Shown: piece after piece, positions 5,184 through 7,152 of the stretch
Layout of the letters: each line of letters opens with the position of its first letter
Numbering within the stretch: position 1 is the stretch's first letter
From: Fimbriimonadaceae bacterium
GTDB taxonomy: Bacteria; Armatimonadota; Fimbriimonadia; Fimbriimonadales; Fimbriimonadaceae
Direction of reading: 5' to 3'
Assembly (NCBI GenBank): GCA_014380605.1
Contig: JACMJO010000516.1
Location: forward strand, 1-7,152
Length of the DNA: 7,152 bases
Translations under genes and position numbers: made by a program
Notes under the pieces: model-generated
Seen by the model: only the letters and a program-made list of their open reading frames with translations
Told to the model about the DNA's origin: nothing
Database searches by the model: none

Positions 5184-6166
5184 GGAAACTCATGGTCATT
5201 TTGGGAGCTGGTGCAAGCGCCGGAATGGGCCTGCCAATGTTGGGACAGATATTTAAGGACAAGGAAGTTGCCCGATATCTAACAACAAATGCTCATACCT
5301 TTCTCCGCTTCCTTGAAGACTATATTTGGCAACCACGGGGGGTAACTATCCATGAGTCAGATTCAAGTCTGAATATCGAGGAAATTCTGACATTGCTCAG
5401 GCAATGGGAAAGACAGGAGGTTTCTCCACTCAGCATAGAAGAGAACCGTGTGATCCAGCGCCAGTTGCTTGGGTGCGTTCCTAAGGGTGTCTATACAGAG
5501 AAGGGGTCAAGCGATTCAGGTAGGTATCTGAACAGGCTTGTCGAGCATGTGGATAGTCAGTATGATGAAGTGTCATGGGCTTCATTTAATTGGGACATGA
5601 AGTTCGAGCAAGCTTTTTGGCATTTCATGAAGTCTCGTATGGTTCCGCCCCTGAACAGGTTACCTAGATGCAATTCGGCTTTGTTGGACTGGGATGGATC
5701 CAATCCAAAGCACTATTTAATGAAACTGCACGGCAGTGTTTCTTGGTTTACGTTTCCTGATCAAAGAGTTCATAACAAGAGGTTTGGAGCAAGAAAGCCA
5801 ACTCCAATAGACGTTGCATGGGATGAGTATTTAGGTGGAGGGTGCACCGCAGTGCCGGTTATTGCGGAGCCCTCTTTTTTCAAACACGAAGTCATTACTG
5901 CTGGAACATTCTTGTGGAAGCAGTGGGAGGACTTCAATAGCAGGCTTGCGACAGCACATGAAATCCTTGTTTGTGGCTACTCCTTACCCGACGGCGATGC
6001 AAAGGCAAAGGAATCTTGCCTAACCTGTGTTGCCGTGAACCCTAAAGCATCCTGGACGGTCGTCGATCCGTCAAACTCAGTCCTTGAAAAGTTTGGTCGC
6101 CTTGTTGGCGGTAGTCGTGTTACATCTCATTGTCAGAGGCTTGGTGATTATGTTAATGGTTTATAG
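5180..6166 (+). CDS. SIR2-like (SIR2_2-type) protein, putative NAD+-consuming defence effector
   Basis: Seen in 328 residues: N-terminal Rossmann NAD-binding loop LGAGASAGMGLP (8-19), SFNWD (135-139, the Asn/Asp position of sirtuin folds), MKLHGSVSWF with presumed catalytic His184 (181-190), VPVIAEPSFFK (225-235) and VCGYSLPDGD (264-273). These are the hallmarks of the bacterial SIR2-like family, whose defence members (in Thoeris, DSR, SIR2-pAgo and SIR2-HerA systems) hydrolyse NAD+ and stop growth on infection. No zinc-binding Cys quartet typical of deacetylase sirtuins is evident. No membrane segment, signal peptide or extra C-terminal sensor domain is visible, so sensing would have to come from a partner. 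The ATG lies inside the RT stop (ATGA), implying translational coupling and matched dosage with the RT. The NADase and defence roles are inferred from family and context. Confidence 0.87.
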   Translation: MRKLMVILGAGASAGMGLPMLGQIFKDKEVARYLTTNAHTFLRFLEDYIWQPRGVTIHESDSSLNIEEILTLLRQWERQEVSPLSIEENRVIQRQLLGCVPKGVYTEKGSSDSGRYLNRLVEHVDSQYDEVSWASFNWDMKFEQAFWHFMKSRMVPPLNRLPRCNSALLDWDGSNPKHYLMKLHGSVSWFTFPDQRVHNKRFGARKPTPIDVAWDEYLGGGCTAVPVIAEPSFFKHEVITAGTFLWKQWEDFNSRLATAHEILVCGYSLPDGDAKAKESCLTCVAVNPKASWTVVDPSNSVLEKFGRLVGGSRVTSHCQRLGDYVNGL

Positions 6167-6204
6167 GCCCGACCTGGAGGTTATGAGGGTTTTTAGAGAA
6201 AGGG

Positions 6205-6233
6205 TGGACAGATTGGTTCATCTGCCATAGAAT
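6205..6233 (+). promoter_or_regulatory. Near-consensus sigma-70-type promoter for a leaderless transcript
   Basis: TGGACA (6205-6210, five of six to TTGACA), a 17-nt spacer and TAGAAT (6228-6233, five of six to TATAAT). The -10 box ends six bases before ATG 6240, so the expected transcription start coincides with the start codon. No Shine-Dalgarno sequence is present in between, consistent with leaderless expression of the secreted protein gene. It also separates this gene's transcription from the SIR2 gene 73 bp upstream. Confidence 0.6.
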
Positions 6234-6239
6234 CTGCCC

Positions 6240-6743
6240 ATGCTCACGACTCGTCGATTGGTCGGATTGGCGACGGCTTTCGTTCTTGCGGGCGGAGTTG
6301 CCTTGACTCAGGGAAGCAAACCGAAGACCGGCGTCCTCCTCGACCTGCCAACCATCGCCAATGGCAAGCGGGCGGCGATCGAGAAGGTCTTTGGCAAGTC
6401 CGTTTCCTCGAAGAAAGAGGGCCCGATGACCGTTCACTTCTATAAGTCGAAGACGTTCCGGTCGGTTTCCGCTTTTTACGAGGGGAAAGAGTTTGTCCTG
6501 ACGGTAGATTACAAGCCCAAGGACAACAAGGACTGGCAAGCGATCCTTGCCCAGTTCGGCCTATCCGTACCCTCGCCCCGCGCCGTGCACAAATACTTCG
6601 CCTTCTCGGACTATGTCACGCAATTCAACGAGATTCCCCAAGGAACCGTCACCATCTGGCGAGAAGAGCAACGGCGCACCAAGAAGTACACGGGGTGGGT
6701 GACCGTCACGTATAGCAGCCGGAAGGGCCCCCCGCCTGATTAG
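6240..6743 (+). CDS. Small secreted protein of unknown function
   Basis: 167 residues starting at ATG 6240. Residues 1-~24 are a typical signal peptide: basic n-region (MLTTRR), hydrophobic core (LVGLATAFVLAGGVALT), cleavage plausibly near ALTQG. The mature part is small, basic and rich in alternating hydrophobic/polar stretches (HFYKSKTFRSVSAFYEGKEFVLTVDYK, split across residues ~66-92), suggesting a beta-rich fold, and ends in Lys-Gly-Pro-Pro-Pro-Asp. No Cys is present and no lipobox is seen. I recognise no family. Composition is back to the host style, so the accessory cassette ends before it. Its own promoter (6205-6233) lies directly upstream. Confidence 0.75.
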   Translation: MLTTRRLVGLATAFVLAGGVALTQGSKPKTGVLLDLPTIANGKRAAIEKVFGKSVSSKKEGPMTVHFYKSKTFRSVSAFYEGKEFVLTVDYKPKDNKDWQAILAQFGLSVPSPRAVHKYFAFSDYVTQFNEIPQGTVTIWREEQRRTKKYTGWVTVTYSSRKGPPPD

Positions 6744-6757
6744 GTCTGAGGGCAGGC

Positions 6758-6815
6758 AACCTTGACGCTTGACGCTCCACGCTTCAGGCCCCCGATTCAC
6801 AACTCACGATTCACA
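6758..6815. repeat. Degenerate heptamer arrays after the secreted protein gene
   Basis: Two neighbouring arrays share a 7-nt period. In 6758-6792 five units run in phase around the consensus ACGCTTG (exact at 6765-6771; ACGCTCC and ACGCTTC follow). Two bases later, 6795-6815 has ATTCACA, ACTCACG and ATTCACA in phase. Both lie 3' of the gene ending at 6743, 14 bp after its stop codon. No hairpin or T-run terminator is attached. Confidence 0.55.
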
Positions 6816-6845
6816 CCTTTTAGGCCCAATTCTCTCCAAGCAAGG

Positions 6846-6876
6846 TTGACAAACTCCCGTTTCAAAAGCTTATAGG
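6846..6876 (+). promoter_or_regulatory. Weak promoter-like pair in the right-hand gap
   Basis: A perfect TTGACA (6846-6851) is followed 19 nt later by TATAGG (6871-6876). The spacer is longer than optimal and the -10 box only fair. It could drive a transcript through 6878-7083 into the ORF at 7084. Confidence 0.25.
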
Positions 6877-6901
6877 TATGAAGCAGAATTCTCGCTCCCC
6901 A

Positions 6902-6923
6902 TTCTCCCTAAGGTTGGGGAGAA
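6902..6923. repeat. Hairpin of a possible dispersed repeat
   Basis: TTCTCCC (6902-6908) and GGGAGAA (6917-6923) are exact complements around an 8-nt loop. CTCCCC (6895-6900) with GGGGAG (6916-6921) gives an overlapping alternative. No T-tract follows on either strand. The CTCCCC/GGGGAG-type palindrome resembles dispersed intergenic repeats known from several environmental phyla, but one copy cannot show this. Confidence 0.35.
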
Positions 6924-7007
6924 CGTCCCAGATCCAGCCGCAGGGAAATCGAAGATCGGGAGGCTGGGGGATAGAGGGGTTTGAACTTGTAAAGACTGAG
7001 ACTCCGG

Positions 7008-7049
7008 CTTTACCCCTTACCCCTTACTCCTTACCCTTTACGCCTTACC
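7008..7049. repeat. Six-unit CCTTACC heptamer array
   Basis: Six consecutive units in strict 7-nt phase. CCTTACC occurs exactly at 7015-7021, 7029-7035 and 7043-7049, with one-base variants CTTTACC, CCTTACT and, with two changes, CTTTACG between them. The plus strand is almost free of G here. It sits 35 bp before a candidate gene start at 7084. Period and degeneracy match the other intergenic arrays in the window, although the unit differs. Confidence 0.65.
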
Positions 7050-7083
7050 TCCCTAGTGGTCTATTTTCACTCCCAAAAAACAC

Positions 7084-7152
7084 ATGTGCGCGAACACAGT
7101 AAAAAACGATACACAAAATCCCGCTTCAACTGAACCTAAAAAACCGGTCAAA
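7084..7152 (+). CDS. Start of an ORF running off the right edge, unidentified
   Basis: From ATG 7084 all 23 codons to the window end are open and read like a real polar N-terminus (MCANTV, KNDTQNPASTE, PKKPVK). Composition changes here from the low-complexity repeat tract to A-rich coding-like sequence. No Shine-Dalgarno sequence is visible; TATTTT (7062-7067) could be a -10 box with a ~10-nt leader. Too short to assign a family. A chance open frame is possible. Confidence 0.4.
   Translation, partial: MCANTVKNDTQNPASTEPKKPVK

Noticed and set aside
3725..6180. Attachment-site pair flanking the cassette
   Set aside because: Only GGCCCG is shared between the left (3726) and right (~6166) edges, too short to claim, and there is no integrase or tRNA gene in the window.
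6758..7049. CRISPR array
   Set aside because: Repeat units are 7 nt and contiguous, without spacers.
6878..7102. 74-codon frame from ATG 6878
   Set aside because: The sequence is a read-through of a hairpin and the CCTTACC heptamer array (Leu-Pro-Thr-rich tail), and its start lies right at a possible -10 box. Not protein-like.

Overview
The window looks like a piece of chromosome from a moderately GC-rich, probably environmental bacterium. Housekeeping genes flank a two-gene accessory cassette. The housekeeping genes are C-rich at third codon positions. TTG is used as a start codon, at least one gene has a promoter placed for a leaderless transcript, and two gaps between genes carry short-period 7- or 8-nt tandem arrays. 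I lean weakly towards an Armatimonadota/Fimbriimonadia-like lineage, but nothing here proves the taxon.

Layout: (1) 1-~305 holds an unrecognised membrane-anchored ORF of lower GC that runs without a break into (2) the C-terminal two thirds of rsmA (16S rRNA dimethyladenosine transferase, ~305-859). The SAM-binding N-terminal part of rsmA is absent, so this is either a real gene truncation or insertion junction, or a contig chimera. (3) queG (894-1832) encodes epoxyqueuosine reductase, the last step of queuosine synthesis. (4) A convergent gap (1833-2010) carries a REP-like hairpin and an 8-nt array abutting the glgA stop codon. (5) glgA (3477-2011, minus strand) is glycogen synthase. (6) A 497-bp gap (3478-3974) has a perfect 10-bp hairpin on the glgA side and a cluster of RNA-like inverted repeats on the other side. 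(7) A reverse transcriptase gene (3975-5183) overlaps by 4 nt (ATGA) a SIR2-like gene (5180-6166); both have visibly lower GC and different codon use from their neighbours. (8) A small secreted protein (6240-6743) has a near-consensus promoter ending exactly at its start codon. (9) A gap (6744-7083) has two heptamer arrays and a hairpin. (10) The first codons of a further ORF run off the right edge.

The most interesting element is 3740-6166: a structured, possibly transcribed non-coding segment, then a compact stand-alone RT, then a translationally coupled SIR2-family protein. RTs of the DRT, retron and Abi types and SIR2-family NADases are each established antiphage components. The arrangement fits a toxin/effector-plus-RT defence system in which the RT, perhaps templated or regulated by the upstream RNA, controls an NAD+-depleting SIR2 effector. 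The pairing and overlap are seen in the sequence. The defence role, the ncRNA and the NADase activity are inference. The RT lacks the retron signature motifs, so I do not call it a retron, and I cannot say from memory whether this exact RT-SIR2 pair has been catalogued.
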